Positions 33,351 to 41,242 of a DNA stretch of 46,001 bases are shown in pieces. Position numbers and translations under genes: made by a program. Under the pieces are notes generated by a model. The model had not been told where the DNA came from and did no database searches. It saw only the letters and a list, made by a program, of their open reading frames with translations. This DNA comes from DASWVC01 sp036401335 (GTDB lineage: Bacteria > Verrucomicrobiota > Verrucomicrobiia > Chthoniobacterales > JAFAMB01): the NCBI GenBank assembly GCA_036401335.1, contig DASWVC010000260.1, positions 1 to 46,001 on the forward strand, given 5' to 3'. Each line of letters begins with the position of its first letter. The stretch's first letter is position 1.

Positions 33351-34750
33351 CCCGGTTCTTTGCTTCGGGGCAGCTCCACGCTGAACTCCGATCCTTGCCG
33401 CTCCTCGCTTCGGACCGACACGGTTCCCCCATGCGCCTCCACAACCGCCTTTACCACGCTCAGACCCAGCCCAAGCCCCCGTTGCCCACGGCTCTTGTCG
33501 CCGCGGTAAAGCCGGGTCCAGATCCGGGCTTGTTCGGGCACAGGAATGCCGATGCCATTGTCGGCCACGACGACCCGGACGCAGCTTTGGTCACCGTTCA
33601 ACCCCACCCGGATCCACCCTTTTTCCGGTGTGTATTTGACCGCGTTGTCCAGCAGGTTCGCAAACGCCTGGCGCATCCGGTTCGGGTCGACGTCGGCATA
33701 ACCGGCGTCGGGCCAGTCCGTGCGAATCTCGATGGATTTTTCTTCCGCCAACAGGCGGTAAACCTCCGTGACCTCTTCCAGCAATCCGCGAACTGAGGTC
33801 CGGGCAGCCTGGAGGCGCATCATTCCGTGCTCGGCTTCGGTCACATCCATCAAAGTATTCAGCATGGTGAGCACCCGGTCGGATTCCTCGACGCAATCCG
33901 CCAGGGCTTCCCGCGCGCCGTCCGCTGTGTCCTGCCGAAGGGCAAACTCAGCCGAGCCGCGCAACCGGGTCAGCGGAGTACGGAGGTCGTGGGCCACGTT
34001 GTCCAGGGCTTCCCGCATGCCGCGGATCAGGCCTTGGTTACGCTCAAGAACCCGGTTAAACTGCCGCGCCAGTTCCGCCAGTTCGCTTTGCGCCTGGCTC
34101 TCCGGAACACGCTCGGCCAGGTTCCCGGTGTTGACGATCTTCTGGGCCGTCCGAACCACTTCCCGCACCGGCGCGGTGGCACGGTACGCAAAGATCGCCC
34201 CGCCCGCCACGGCCAAAAGCAGCGTCGGCACCATGGCCAGGAGAAAAGACCAGAGGAACGGCCCGATAAACGCCGCCGCACCGTTGGTGCTCCGCCCGAC
34301 CTGCAAGATCGAACCATCCCGAAGCTGCATGGAAGCGAGGGTATAATCGCTTCGGTCATCCTTGGGCACTCGTGACCAACCCGGAACGGCACCGGCCTCG
34401 GCGGCCGGTTGCGAGGCGTTGAAACGGGTCCAGTCGCCCGGGTCCGCTACGAACAGCACACTGCCCAGGCGACCGGTAACCCGAACGAAGAAAGGGCCGT
34501 CAGTCCTAGAAAATTCGGTGTGCCTCACCGCGTCGCGCAAGGCCGCCAAACCCTGATTCTGGTAAATGGCGGCACATTCTTTCAAACGTGCTTCAATGAT
34601 GGCCAGTTCACTGCGCTCATAGAAGGACGTCACCAGCAAGTACAGGAGCGCAAAGAGGAGAAGCGTGCTCAGCGTGAAGGCCGCCGCGTACAAACAGCTC
34701 AAGCGGACCGCGAAACTATGCCAGAGTTTTCGGATCGGATTTAAGGACAT
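33347..34750 (-). CDS. Sensor histidine kinase of the CusS/heavy-metal-like type
   Basis: A 467-residue membrane kinase. Two transmembrane helices (about 20-42 and 160-190) flank a periplasmic sensor of about 115 residues. HAMP follows, then HisKA with the phospho-accepting His254 in NVAHDLRTPLT, and an HATPase domain with the NLLDNAVKYTP N box, DNGIGIP G1 box and GLGLGLS. Sensor topology resembles CusS/CopS-like kinases, but no Met/His-rich metal motif is obvious. The ATG at 34750 overlaps the response regulator by 35 bases; upstream extensions lie wholly inside that gene. Confidence 0.94.
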   Translation of the reverse strand: MSLNPIRKLWHSFAVRLSCLYAAAFTLSTLLLFALLYLLVTSFYERSELAIIEARLKECAAIYQNQGLAALRDAVRHTEFSRTDGPFFVRVTGRLGSVLFVADPGDWTRFNASQPAAEAGAVPGWSRVPKDDRSDYTLASMQLRDGSILQVGRSTNGAAAFIGPFLWSFLLAMVPTLLLAVAGGAIFAYRATAPVREVVRTAQKIVNTGNLAERVPESQAQSELAELARQFNRVLERNQGLIRGMREALDNVAHDLRTPLTRLRGSAEFALRQDTADGAREALADCVEESDRVLTMLNTLMDVTEAEHGMMRLQAARTSVRGLLEEVTEVYRLLAEEKSIEIRTDWPDAGYADVDPNRMRQAFANLLDNAVKYTPEKGWIRVGLNGDQSCVRVVVADNGIGIPVPEQARIWTRLYRGDKSRGQRGLGLGLSVVKAVVEAHGGTVSVRSEERQGSEFSVELPRSKEPG

Positions 34751-35405
34751 AGCCCACGCCCCGGACGGTGTGGATGAATTTATTGGAAAACTGGCGGTCG
34801 ACCTTCGAGCGCAGCCGATGCACCAGGACGTCAACCACGTTGGTCTGCGGATCGAAATGGATGTCCCAGATGTGCTCCAGGATCATCGTTTTGGTCACCG
34901 GCCGGTTGACGTTCCGAAGCAGGAATTCGAGCAGGGAAAATTCGCGCGGGTGCAGTTCGATCAGCTCCCCGCCGCGGCGCACCTCGCGGGTAAGAAGGTT
35001 TAAGGTCAGGTCCGCACATCCCAACGTCGTTGCCTCCCCGGTACGGCTGGCGCGCCGGATCAACGCCTGCACCCGGGCCAACAGCTCGGCGAACGCAAAC
35101 GGTTTGGTCAGGTAATCGTCGCCCCCTGCCTGCAAACCCCGTACCCGATCATCGACATTGGCCCGAGCGCTCAGGATCAGCACCGGAACCTGACTCCCCT
35201 GCTGACGCATCCGCCGCAACAGGGAGAGCCCGTCCAGCTCCGGCAACATCAGGTCAAGAATGGCCAGGTCGTAGTCGACGGCCGTCGCCCACGCCAGACC
35301 CGCCTCGCCGTCACTGGCATGGTCGACGGCGAACCCGTTTTGTTTCAGACCTTTGACGACAAACGAGGCGATTTTCTCGTCGTCCTCCACCACCAGCACG
35401 CGCAT
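34716..35405 (-). CDS. OmpR/PhoB-family response regulator
   Basis: A 229-residue regulator. The receiver carries the acidic pair near residues 8-9, the phospho-accepting Asp51 and Lys101, and the C-terminal winged-helix domain (about 130-225) has the usual HPREFSLLEFLL, RPVTKTMILEHIW and HTVRGVGYVL segments. It is most like the CopR/CusR subgroup. It is encoded directly upstream of its histidine kinase and 78 bases downstream of degP, suggesting an envelope-stress or metal response with a protease as first member. Confidence 0.96.
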   Translation of the reverse strand: MRVLVVEDDEKIASFVVKGLKQNGFAVDHASDGEAGLAWATAVDYDLAILDLMLPELDGLSLLRRMRQQGSQVPVLILSARANVDDRVRGLQAGGDDYLTKPFAFAELLARVQALIRRASRTGEATTLGCADLTLNLLTREVRRGGELIELHPREFSLLEFLLRNVNRPVTKTMILEHIWDIHFDPQTNVVDVLVHRLRSKVDRQFSNKFIHTVRGVGYVLKSDPKTLA

Positions 35406-35483
35406 AGGTGCCCTTCGCCGAACCTGAAAGGGCGGCCCTCCCGCCGTGTGGCAGAAAGGCCGCTTGCTTTTCGCCGGGTTCGG

Positions 35484-37022
35484 TTAGCTGTCGCTGCCGC
35501 CTTCGTTGACCGCGACGTAACGGGTGCCCCCGCGGCTCCACACCTTAACCAGGGTGCTGTTGCCGGAAGGTTTCTGGGTCAGGTTCACGGCGTCCTGCGC
35601 ATTGCGCACAGGATGATGGTTGATCTCGGTGATGACGTCTCCAGGGCGCAGGCCGGCGTCGTACGCCGCAGAGTTCTGGTCAACGTCGGTGATGACTGCT
35701 CCCTGCACGTTGCCCGGAATTCGTAATTGCGTGCGGTTTTCGGATTCCAAGTCGCCGACGGCCACTCCCTTGAGCGCATCGCCCTGCGATTGATCGGACG
35801 GCGCGTTGTTCGCCGCCAGCTTGTCAGCGGACCGCTCCTGCACGGTGACGTTCAGGTCCTTGGTCTCGCCGTTCCGGTCAATTTGAACGGGAACGGTCGT
35901 GCCGGGCGTCGTGGCCGCCACCCTCAGTTTCAACTGGTTGGCATTTTCAACCGGTTGGTTATTGAACTTCAACACCACGTCGCCATTCTTGATGCCCGCG
36001 GTGTCCGCCGGACTGTTGGGAGACACGTCAGCCACCAGGGCGCCGTTGGTCCGGCTTACCTTCAGGGCCTGGGCCAACTCCGGCGTCAGGTCTTGGATCG
36101 ACACACCCAACAACCCACGCTGAACCCGCCCGTTCTTGATCAAACCTTCTGTCACCCAACGCACCAGGTTGCTCGGCACGGCGAACCCGATCCCTTGATT
36201 TCCCCCGGTGCGCGAGAGAATCGCGGTGTTAATGCCGACCAGACGACCCTCCGTGTCGACCAAAGCCCCCCCGGAGTTCCCGGGGTTGATGGCGGCGTCG
36301 GTCTGAATAAAATCTTCATCCTGCTCAATCGAGGTGGCCCGGTCTTTGGCACTCACGATGCCGCGGGTAACCGTTTGACCGATGCCGAACGGGTTGCCGA
36401 TGGCCAAAACGAAGTCGCCTACTTGCACCTCGTCGCTATCGGCGAGGGTCACAAAAGGAAGGTTCTGGGCCTCCACCTTAACCAGAGCAATGTCTGTCTG
36501 CGGATCGGTGCCGATTACCTTCGCACTGAAATTACGGCCATCATTCAGGGAAACCTGAATGTCCCGGGCGTTCTGGACGACGTGATTATTCGTCACGATG
36601 TAGCCGTCGGCGGACACAATCACCCCGGAACCCAGGGCGCGCTCGCGTTCACCACCTTGCCCGCCCGGCCCACCCGGCCCGCCTGGGCCATTGGGGATCA
36701 TCGGACCGTGGCCGCCGAAGAACCGGCGGAAAAAATCCAGGTCAGAATCAGACATCTGGCGCTCGTTGCTCTGCGAGGTCACCGCGATGCGGACCACGCT
36801 CGGGGCCAGTTTCTTAATTATAGGAGCGCTACTGTTCGAAGGGTCGCGCGGAAGCGGAGCAGGATCCGTTTGCAGGCTCAACCTGGGGCTTGCAGCCGGA
36901 TTGCCACCCTGTCCCGTCGGGTTGACTGCCAGCGCAGTACCGGCCAGCAGAGCGGCCCCGGTCAGCGTCAACCAACGGGGGTGGGATGTTTTAGGTAACC
37001 AGAGTTTCATAAGCGGGTGCAT
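35484..37022 (-). CDS. degP: DegP/HtrA-family periplasmic serine protease
   Basis: A 512-residue Do-type protease with a signal sequence (about 5-32), a Gly/Pro-rich linker (PGGPGGPGGQGG) after the LA-loop, and the trypsin-like triad His147, Asp177 and Ser250 (GNSGG). Two PDZ domains follow (about 300-395 and 415-505). Such enzymes degrade or chaperone misfolded envelope proteins. An ATG at 37010 (MKLW) is an equally plausible start. In this window it stands first in a run with a two-component system. Confidence 0.96.
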   Translation of the reverse strand: MHPLMKLWLPKTSHPRWLTLTGAALLAGTALAVNPTGQGGNPAASPRLSLQTDPAPLPRDPSNSSAPIIKKLAPSVVRIAVTSQSNERQMSDSDLDFFRRFFGGHGPMIPNGPGGPGGPGGQGGERERALGSGVIVSADGYIVTNNHVVQNARDIQVSLNDGRNFSAKVIGTDPQTDIALVKVEAQNLPFVTLADSDEVQVGDFVLAIGNPFGIGQTVTRGIVSAKDRATSIEQDEDFIQTDAAINPGNSGGALVDTEGRLVGINTAILSRTGGNQGIGFAVPSNLVRWVTEGLIKNGRVQRGLLGVSIQDLTPELAQALKVSRTNGALVADVSPNSPADTAGIKNGDVVLKFNNQPVENANQLKLRVAATTPGTTVPVQIDRNGETKDLNVTVQERSADKLAANNAPSDQSQGDALKGVAVGDLESENRTQLRIPGNVQGAVITDVDQNSAAYDAGLRPGDVITEINHHPVRNAQDAVNLTQKPSGNSTLVKVWSRGGTRYVAVNEGGSDS

Positions 37023-37037
37023 GTTATTTACGGGGTA

Positions 37038-37059
37038 CCGTCATCCTTGCGGCTGACGG
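37038..37059 (-). promoter_or_regulatory. Leader hairpin before degP
   Basis: A perfect 6-base inverted repeat, CCGTCA and TGACGG with a 10-base loop, lies 16-37 bases upstream of the degP start codon. If transcribed it would be in the 5' leader close to the ribosome site, where it could influence translation. A promoter was not clearly identified. Confidence 0.35.
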
Positions 37060-37158
37060 ATTGGTTGCCTGAACATTACATCTTTGAAAGAAATCTGGCC
37101 CGCGAAGATTCAGTGCGGCGGAGCCGATCGTCGTCGACGCGTCTACCTGACGGCGGGA

Positions 37159-37212
37159 GGTCAACGGTATCAGTGATACCAGTTGGATCAACTGTACCAA
37201 TTGCATCATCGA
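37159..37212. repeat. Degenerate 9-base tandem repeats
   Basis: Six consecutive 9-base units on the plus strand can be read: ggtcaacgg, tatcagtga, taccagttg, gatcaactg, taccaattg and catcatcga. The four central units (37168-37203) agree best, with consensus close to NAYCARYTG. A 15-base palindrome, GGTATCAGTGATACC (37166-37180), spans the first two. It lies in the gap between the EIIA-like gene and degP, about 140-190 bases upstream of degP. It could be a cluster of binding sites for a helical protein or a small minisatellite. Confidence 0.55.
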
Positions 37213-37239
37213 CACAGGGGCAGAAAGGCTTGGATTGAT

Positions 37240-37289
37240 CCCTGCAAGGGGAACTTGTCTGCAAGCTCTCCCTCAAGCCCCTTGCAGGG
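37240..37289. terminator. Perfect 12-base inverted repeat after the EIIA-like gene
   Basis: CCCTGCAAGGGG (37240-37251) and CCCCTTGCAGGG (37278-37289) are exact inverse complements around a 26-base loop. On the minus strand it lies 118 bases past the stop of the EIIA-like gene and 218 bases before degP. A strong stem here is a likely terminator or mRNA end for the tlyA-nadK-EIIA operon, although no T-run follows. It may instead be a REP-like repeat; other copies cannot be looked for in this window. Confidence 0.5.
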
Positions 37290-37407
37290 CGTGACCGGCA
37301 TGGCGCGACGAGCTTCGCCCGGGGCCCGTTACCTCAACACCCTAATGGCACTCAGAGAACGACCTTCAGCGGCCTTGCCCCGACGCCCCATCGTCCCGAG
37401 AGCTCCT

Positions 37408-37869
37408 TCAGGATGCCAGCCCTGCCTCGCCCCGTTCGAACACCGCGAGGATTTCCTCCGGCCGCTGGGCCCGCTGGAACGCCGCGCAGAGCCGCTCATC
37501 GCGAAGCACCCGCATGAGCACGCCGAGCAGGCGGGCATACTCGGCGTCCATGGCAATCGGGATCCCGATCAAAAGGATGTATTGGATCGGTTCGGCCTGG
37601 TCCAGAACGGGCTGACGCAGCCGACCGAAGGTCATCACGAAGTCCAGCACAGCCGTGGTCCGAACGTGCACCAGGGTGACCCCGTATTTCAGGTGAGCCG
37701 TGGGCCCCTGGGCTTTGGCGGTGAGTGCCGCCGCCAGTTCCTGCCACGACGAAACCCGGGGGTCGGAACGCAGCGGTTCCGCCAACCGTTGAACGGCCTC
37801 TGCGTACGTTTCCACGTCCAGGTTGAGCAGAATGTTCCCAGGTGGAAGGGCGTCTCGCAGACGGATCAT
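37408..37869 (-). CDS. PTS EIIA (PtsN/fructose)-like phosphocarrier protein
   Basis: A 153-residue protein of the EIIA-Fru/PtsN fold. The active-site region corresponds to GPTAHLKYGVTLVHVRTT, with His68 in the position of the phosphorylated His of the family's IPHAR motif. No HPr, EI, EIIB or EIIC gene is present, so it is more likely a regulatory (PtsN-like) protein than a sugar transporter component. Its ATG overlaps the NAD kinase stop as ATGA, which sets the start; the reading frame could extend six residues further upstream. Confidence 0.82.
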   Translation of the reverse strand: MIRLRDALPPGNILLNLDVETYAEAVQRLAEPLRSDPRVSSWQELAAALTAKAQGPTAHLKYGVTLVHVRTTAVLDFVMTFGRLRQPVLDQAEPIQYILLIGIPIAMDAEYARLLGVLMRVLRDERLCAAFQRAQRPEEILAVFERGEAGLAS

Positions 37870-38729
37870 ATGTTGCTCCCGCTCCACCGCAGCTTCGACC
37901 GGAGAATGTCGGCAAACGTGAACTGCCGGGGGAAAAGCAACGGCACCCGTCGGTCGCCTGCCGCTACCTTCACCAGGTCGCTCGCAATAACCTGGCCGCT
38001 GTCCTGACCATCCACGCTGAGCATCAGCGGAAACTCGCCACGGCTCGCCCGGACGCTGATGATCGACCGGTTCGAAACCACCACGGAACGATTGGTCAAT
38101 GCGTGCGGGCAGATGGGTGTAACAACCAAAACACCCGACCTCGGCATCACGATGGGACCACCCGCCGACAGGGAATAAGCAGTCGAACCGGTTGAAGTGG
38201 CAACGATCAAACCGTCGGCATTGTATTCGCTGAGCAACTCGCCATCAATCTGGACCTCGACCTGCACCAGCCGCGACCGCTCGCCCCGGGTCAGCACCAC
38301 GTCGTTAAGCCCGAGTTGCCGCACGACAACCTCCCCCTCGCGGACCAGCGACACCTCCAGCAACGTGCGCTCGTCGACCCGGTAATTGCCTTCCTGCAAT
38401 GCTTTCAGGGCTTCGTGAAACCCGGGTCCGGAAAAGGCCGTGAGAAAACCAAGCGTGCCAAAGTTGATGCCCATGATTGGTCGAACGTCGCCGCGGAGGT
38501 CGCGAATGAGCCGCAGGATCGTTCCGTCACCCCCCAGCACAATAATCAGATCGCTTTCCTCAGCCACTGTTTGCAACGGGTGACCTTTGACCGAAATGCA
38601 CTGGGCGGCCTGCTCCTCCACCAATGCACGCATCCCTACCGCGTCTAAAGCCGACAGCAGCGCTTTCAGCGAGTCGATCGCACCCGTTTTCCGCCAGTGA
38701 ACGTAGACCCCAACCTTCAGCGAAGACAT
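37866..38729 (-). CDS. nadK: NAD(+) kinase
   Basis: A 287-residue NAD kinase that makes NADP from NAD and ATP or polyphosphate. The GGDGT motif (near residue 66-70) and the NADG...STGSTAYSLSAGGPI substrate-binding region are intact. It overlaps the upstream tlyA by 13 bases and the downstream EIIA-like gene by four bases, so the three are expressed together. Length and motifs are normal. Confidence 0.96.
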   Translation of the reverse strand: MSSLKVGVYVHWRKTGAIDSLKALLSALDAVGMRALVEEQAAQCISVKGHPLQTVAEESDLIIVLGGDGTILRLIRDLRGDVRPIMGINFGTLGFLTAFSGPGFHEALKALQEGNYRVDERTLLEVSLVREGEVVVRQLGLNDVVLTRGERSRLVQVEVQIDGELLSEYNADGLIVATSTGSTAYSLSAGGPIVMPRSGVLVVTPICPHALTNRSVVVSNRSIISVRASRGEFPLMLSVDGQDSGQVIASDLVKVAAGDRRVPLLFPRQFTFADILRSKLRWSGSNI

Positions 38730-39454
38730 GCCAGGTACTCCTGATTCCCTTTAGCGCCCCGGATGGGCGATTCAATGACGCCCAGCCATTCGCGGCTCAG
38801 TTTCTCCACCACCCAACGGCGGACCCTGTCCACGGCTTCCAGGCGGTAGGCGTCCTCGCGCACCACACCGCCTTTTCCCACCTTGGCCTGCTCAAGTTCA
38901 AATTGGGGTTTAATGAGCGGAATCACGCAACCTCCCGGCTGAAGGCACAAAAACATAGGCTCCAACACCAGCGTGAGCGAGATAAAAGAAAGGTCAGCCA
39001 CAATCACCGCAAAGGGAGCGCCGACCTGTTCAGGGCGAAGGTACCGGGCATTCAAGCCTTCAAACACTGACACCCGGGCATCCGTACGCAGGCTGTACGC
39101 CAGCTGGTTGTGCCCGACGTCCACGGCGACGACTTCGAGGGCGCCCCGTTGCAGCAAACAATCCGTGAATCCCCCCGTGGAGGCACCCACATCCAAACAA
39201 CGTTTCCCGGCAGGATCCACCTGAAAAACTTCCAGAGCGGCCTCAAGTTTGTAACCGCCCCGACCTACGAAACGCTCCTTGCCCGTTACCCGGATAACGG
39301 CATCGGCGTGAACGAGCTGCCCCGGTTTATCCACCCGCTGCTCCTCCACCAGAACCTGCCCGGCCATCAGCGCCCGTTGCGCCTGTTCCCGTGAAGGGAA
39401 AAGTCCGCGGCCAACCAGGATTTTATCGATGCGCTCGTGTCGGGATCCTCTCAT
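38717..39454 (-). CDS. tlyA: TlyA-family rRNA 2'-O-methyltransferase
   Basis: A 245-residue protein with an N-terminal S4 RNA-binding domain (about 1-65) and an SAM-dependent methyltransferase domain. The GxGxG-like SAM motif is DVGASTGGFTD, and the catalytic K-D-K-E-type residues are in RGGYKL, VADLSFISL, LIKPQFE and KGNQEY. In mycobacteria TlyA methylates the ribose of C1409 in 16S and C1920 in 23S rRNA; the exact positions here are inferred. It is the first gene of the tlyA-nadK-EIIA run. Confidence 0.95.
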   Translation of the reverse strand: MRGSRHERIDKILVGRGLFPSREQAQRALMAGQVLVEEQRVDKPGQLVHADAVIRVTGKERFVGRGGYKLEAALEVFQVDPAGKRCLDVGASTGGFTDCLLQRGALEVVAVDVGHNQLAYSLRTDARVSVFEGLNARYLRPEQVGAPFAVIVADLSFISLTLVLEPMFLCLQPGGCVIPLIKPQFELEQAKVGKGGVVREDAYRLEAVDRVRRWVVEKLSREWLGVIESPIRGAKGNQEYLACLR

Positions 39455-39542
39455 TCAACGGCTTAACTGTGACCACGACCGGTCGAAATTAAAGCTTGAT
39501 TAAGGATCCGAACCATCAATCTATTCGTTCTTTTTCAGTCTT

Positions 39543-39815
39543 ATGTCGTCTGAACCGCTCAAAGAGCAAATTAAGGAAATGCTCGTCACCAACCTCATGT
39601 TGCGCACCCCGAAGGAGGAAATCGAAGACGACCTGCCCCTTTTTGGGGTTGATGGCCTTGGCCTTGACTCCATTGATGCCCTTCAATTGGTGGTCAGCAT
39701 GGAAAAAACGTTTGGCGTCGGCGTGCCAAACTCGGAGGTTGCCCGGGTGGCTTTGGCTTCGGTCAACACCATCCACGATTACATCGTGCAGCAGACCGGC
39801 CGCTCCGCCGCCTAG
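39543..39815 (+). CDS. Acyl carrier protein
   Basis: A 90-residue carrier with the phosphopantetheine serine at Ser43 in GLDSIDALQL. The motif is DSID rather than the DSLD of housekeeping fatty-acid ACPs, as in carriers of secondary lipid or aryl-polyene pathways. It is a single gene, divergent from tlyA and convergent with the LOG-family gene. No ketosynthase or other carrier-dependent enzyme is adjacent; the nearest possible partner is the halogenase-like gene 2.5 kb downstream. Confidence 0.92.
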   Translation: MSSEPLKEQIKEMLVTNLMLRTPKEEIEDDLPLFGVDGLGLDSIDALQLVVSMEKTFGVGVPNSEVARVALASVNTIHDYIVQQTGRSAA

Positions 39816-39818
39816 GGG

Positions 39819-40000
39819 GGAATGGTAAGAAGTGCATCAATGCCATGAATTGTAACCCTGCCGGATCGGCAGCGGTGCTCCGAATAGTGCCCATCTGGGA
39901 GTGGCGGAGCCACGGGGCATCGGTGTGAACGCAAAGACCGCCACTCCGCCCCCTCCTTCGAATTGGCACCATTCATGGCATTGGTACCATTCTTACAATT
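39819..40000. repeat. Nested inverted repeat between the acyl carrier and LOG genes
   Basis: The outer arms share CAATGCCATGAAT (39838-39850) with its inverse complement at 39971-39983, plus GTAAGAA (39825-39831) with TTCTTAC (39990-39996). Inside them a perfect 10-base stem joins GGAGTGGCGG (39898-39907) to CCGCCACTCC (39938-39947). The whole fills the gap between two convergent genes and includes the LOG stop codon. It may be a bidirectional terminator, or a MITE- or REP-like element; no transposase-like ORF or target duplication was found. Confidence 0.55.
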
Positions 40001-41075
40001 TCCTCGTGGTTTCGGCCGCGTTGATCCCGTCGATCAGCTTGCGCATCCGCCCGAAGTTTCGACGAAACGGGGTGCAGATCAGTCGTGGAAGACGTTGCAG
40101 TTCCGGTTCGTTCTTTTCTTGCCGGAGCGGCTTTCCCGCCCGAAGGGGGGCGCTGGCGAACATGCCCTGAAATTCCTCATTCAAAGCACCAATCGCGGCC
40201 GGGGTGAGTTCTTCATGCAATCGGAAAACCAGGTCGTCGCCGACCCATCGGTAGGAATGGAATACCCGGTAAAAGTTGAGGATGGTTGCAACTGCGTCCT
40301 CCACGCCGTCGCACATGTGGAAGAAGTGAAAATCTTCGGCCGAGATCAATCCCTGCGCCAGAAAATGGTCTCGCAGGAAGCGGATCCAGGTCCGCCAATA
40401 TTCCCCTTCGGGTTTGTCCACCAGCACCAGCGGGATAATCCGGGCCTTGCCGGTCTGCATCAAAGTCAGGATCTCAAAGCCTTCATCCATCGTGCCGAAG
40501 CCTCCCGGAAAGAGGGCGATTGCGTGCGTCTCTTTGACAAAATTGAGCTTGCGAGTAAAAAAATAGTTAAAGTTGACCAGCTTCGGGTCCCCCTGAATGA
40601 TTTCATTGGCGCGCTGCTCGAAGGGCAGCCGGATGTTCAGGCCGAAACTGTGTTGCCGTCCAGCCCCACGTTGCGCAGCGCCCATAATGCCTTCGCCTCC
40701 TCCGGTGATGATCATGAAGCCGCGGTCGCGCATCGCGGCGGCAAAAGCCGCGGCGGCCTGAGACTCCGGCGCCTCCGGCGGCGTTCGCGCCGAACCAAAA
40801 ACCGCTACTTTTCGAATGCCGAGGTAGGGTGCAAACGCCCGGGCTGCTTGCCGCAATTCTTTGGCGGAGCGGTTGATCAGCTTGAGATCGGCGCGCGGCA
40901 CCGCGTCGCTGCCCATGCGCAGGGCGGTCACGATCATTTCTGCGATCAACTCCGGAGACTCGCGCACTCCCCAGTCCCGCACCAGGGCCGCGATTCGTTG
41001 GTCAAACTCAGAGTCGCCAGACGACGCGTAAGCCGTATGCAGCGCATGGATGCCGCCTGCCGTAAAATCTTCCAC
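39993..41075 (-). CDS. LOG-family protein (lysine decarboxylase-like fold)
   Basis: A 360-residue protein of the LOG (cytokinin-riboside 5'-monophosphate phosphoribohydrolase-like) superfamily, with the nucleotide-binding GGGEGIMGA motif near residue 125 and the diagnostic PGGFGTMDE loop near residue 190. Bacterial members hydrolyse AMP-like or purine nucleotide substrates; some were mis-named lysine decarboxylase. It is longer than minimal LOG proteins (about 200), with extra helices at each end. The start codon is GTG, preceded by AAAGG about five bases away. Confidence 0.9.
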   Translation of the reverse strand: MEDFTAGGIHALHTAYASSGDSEFDQRIAALVRDWGVRESPELIAEMIVTALRMGSDAVPRADLKLINRSAKELRQAARAFAPYLGIRKVAVFGSARTPPEAPESQAAAAFAAAMRDRGFMIITGGGEGIMGAAQRGAGRQHSFGLNIRLPFEQRANEIIQGDPKLVNFNYFFTRKLNFVKETHAIALFPGGFGTMDEGFEILTLMQTGKARIIPLVLVDKPEGEYWRTWIRFLRDHFLAQGLISAEDFHFFHMCDGVEDAVATILNFYRVFHSYRWVGDDLVFRLHEELTPAAIGALNEEFQGMFASAPLRAGKPLRQEKNEPELQRLPRLICTPFRRNFGRMRKLIDGINAAETTRKL

Positions 41076-41157
41076 GATGCCTTTTACGATTGCTCGGCCC
41101 GGATTTCACCTGCCGATTTCGGCCCCTCAGGCCTCCCTTACCCTAGGGCCGCTTTCC

Positions 41158-41213
41158 TGGCTGGTCCAGCCAACCTCGGCTCCCGCCGGCCAACTCCTTC
41201 CGTGCAACCGGAA
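41158..41213 (+). promoter_or_regulatory. Two small hairpins upstream of DAHP synthase
   Basis: Two short inverted repeats precede the gene: TGGCT/AGCCA around GGTCC (41158-41172) and TTCCG/CGGAA around TGCAAC (41198-41213). A possible -10 (TATGCT at 41220-41225) sits between the second hairpin and the start codon. They could be operator or leader structures of an aromatic-pathway gene. The signals are too short to name a regulator or a riboswitch class. Confidence 0.25.
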
Positions 41214-41242
41214 AGCACCTATGCTAGATCGACCCTCCACCC

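Noticed and set aside
39819..40000. A CRISPR array
   Set aside because: The repeats are inverted and nested, not regularly spaced direct repeats, and no cas gene is in the window.
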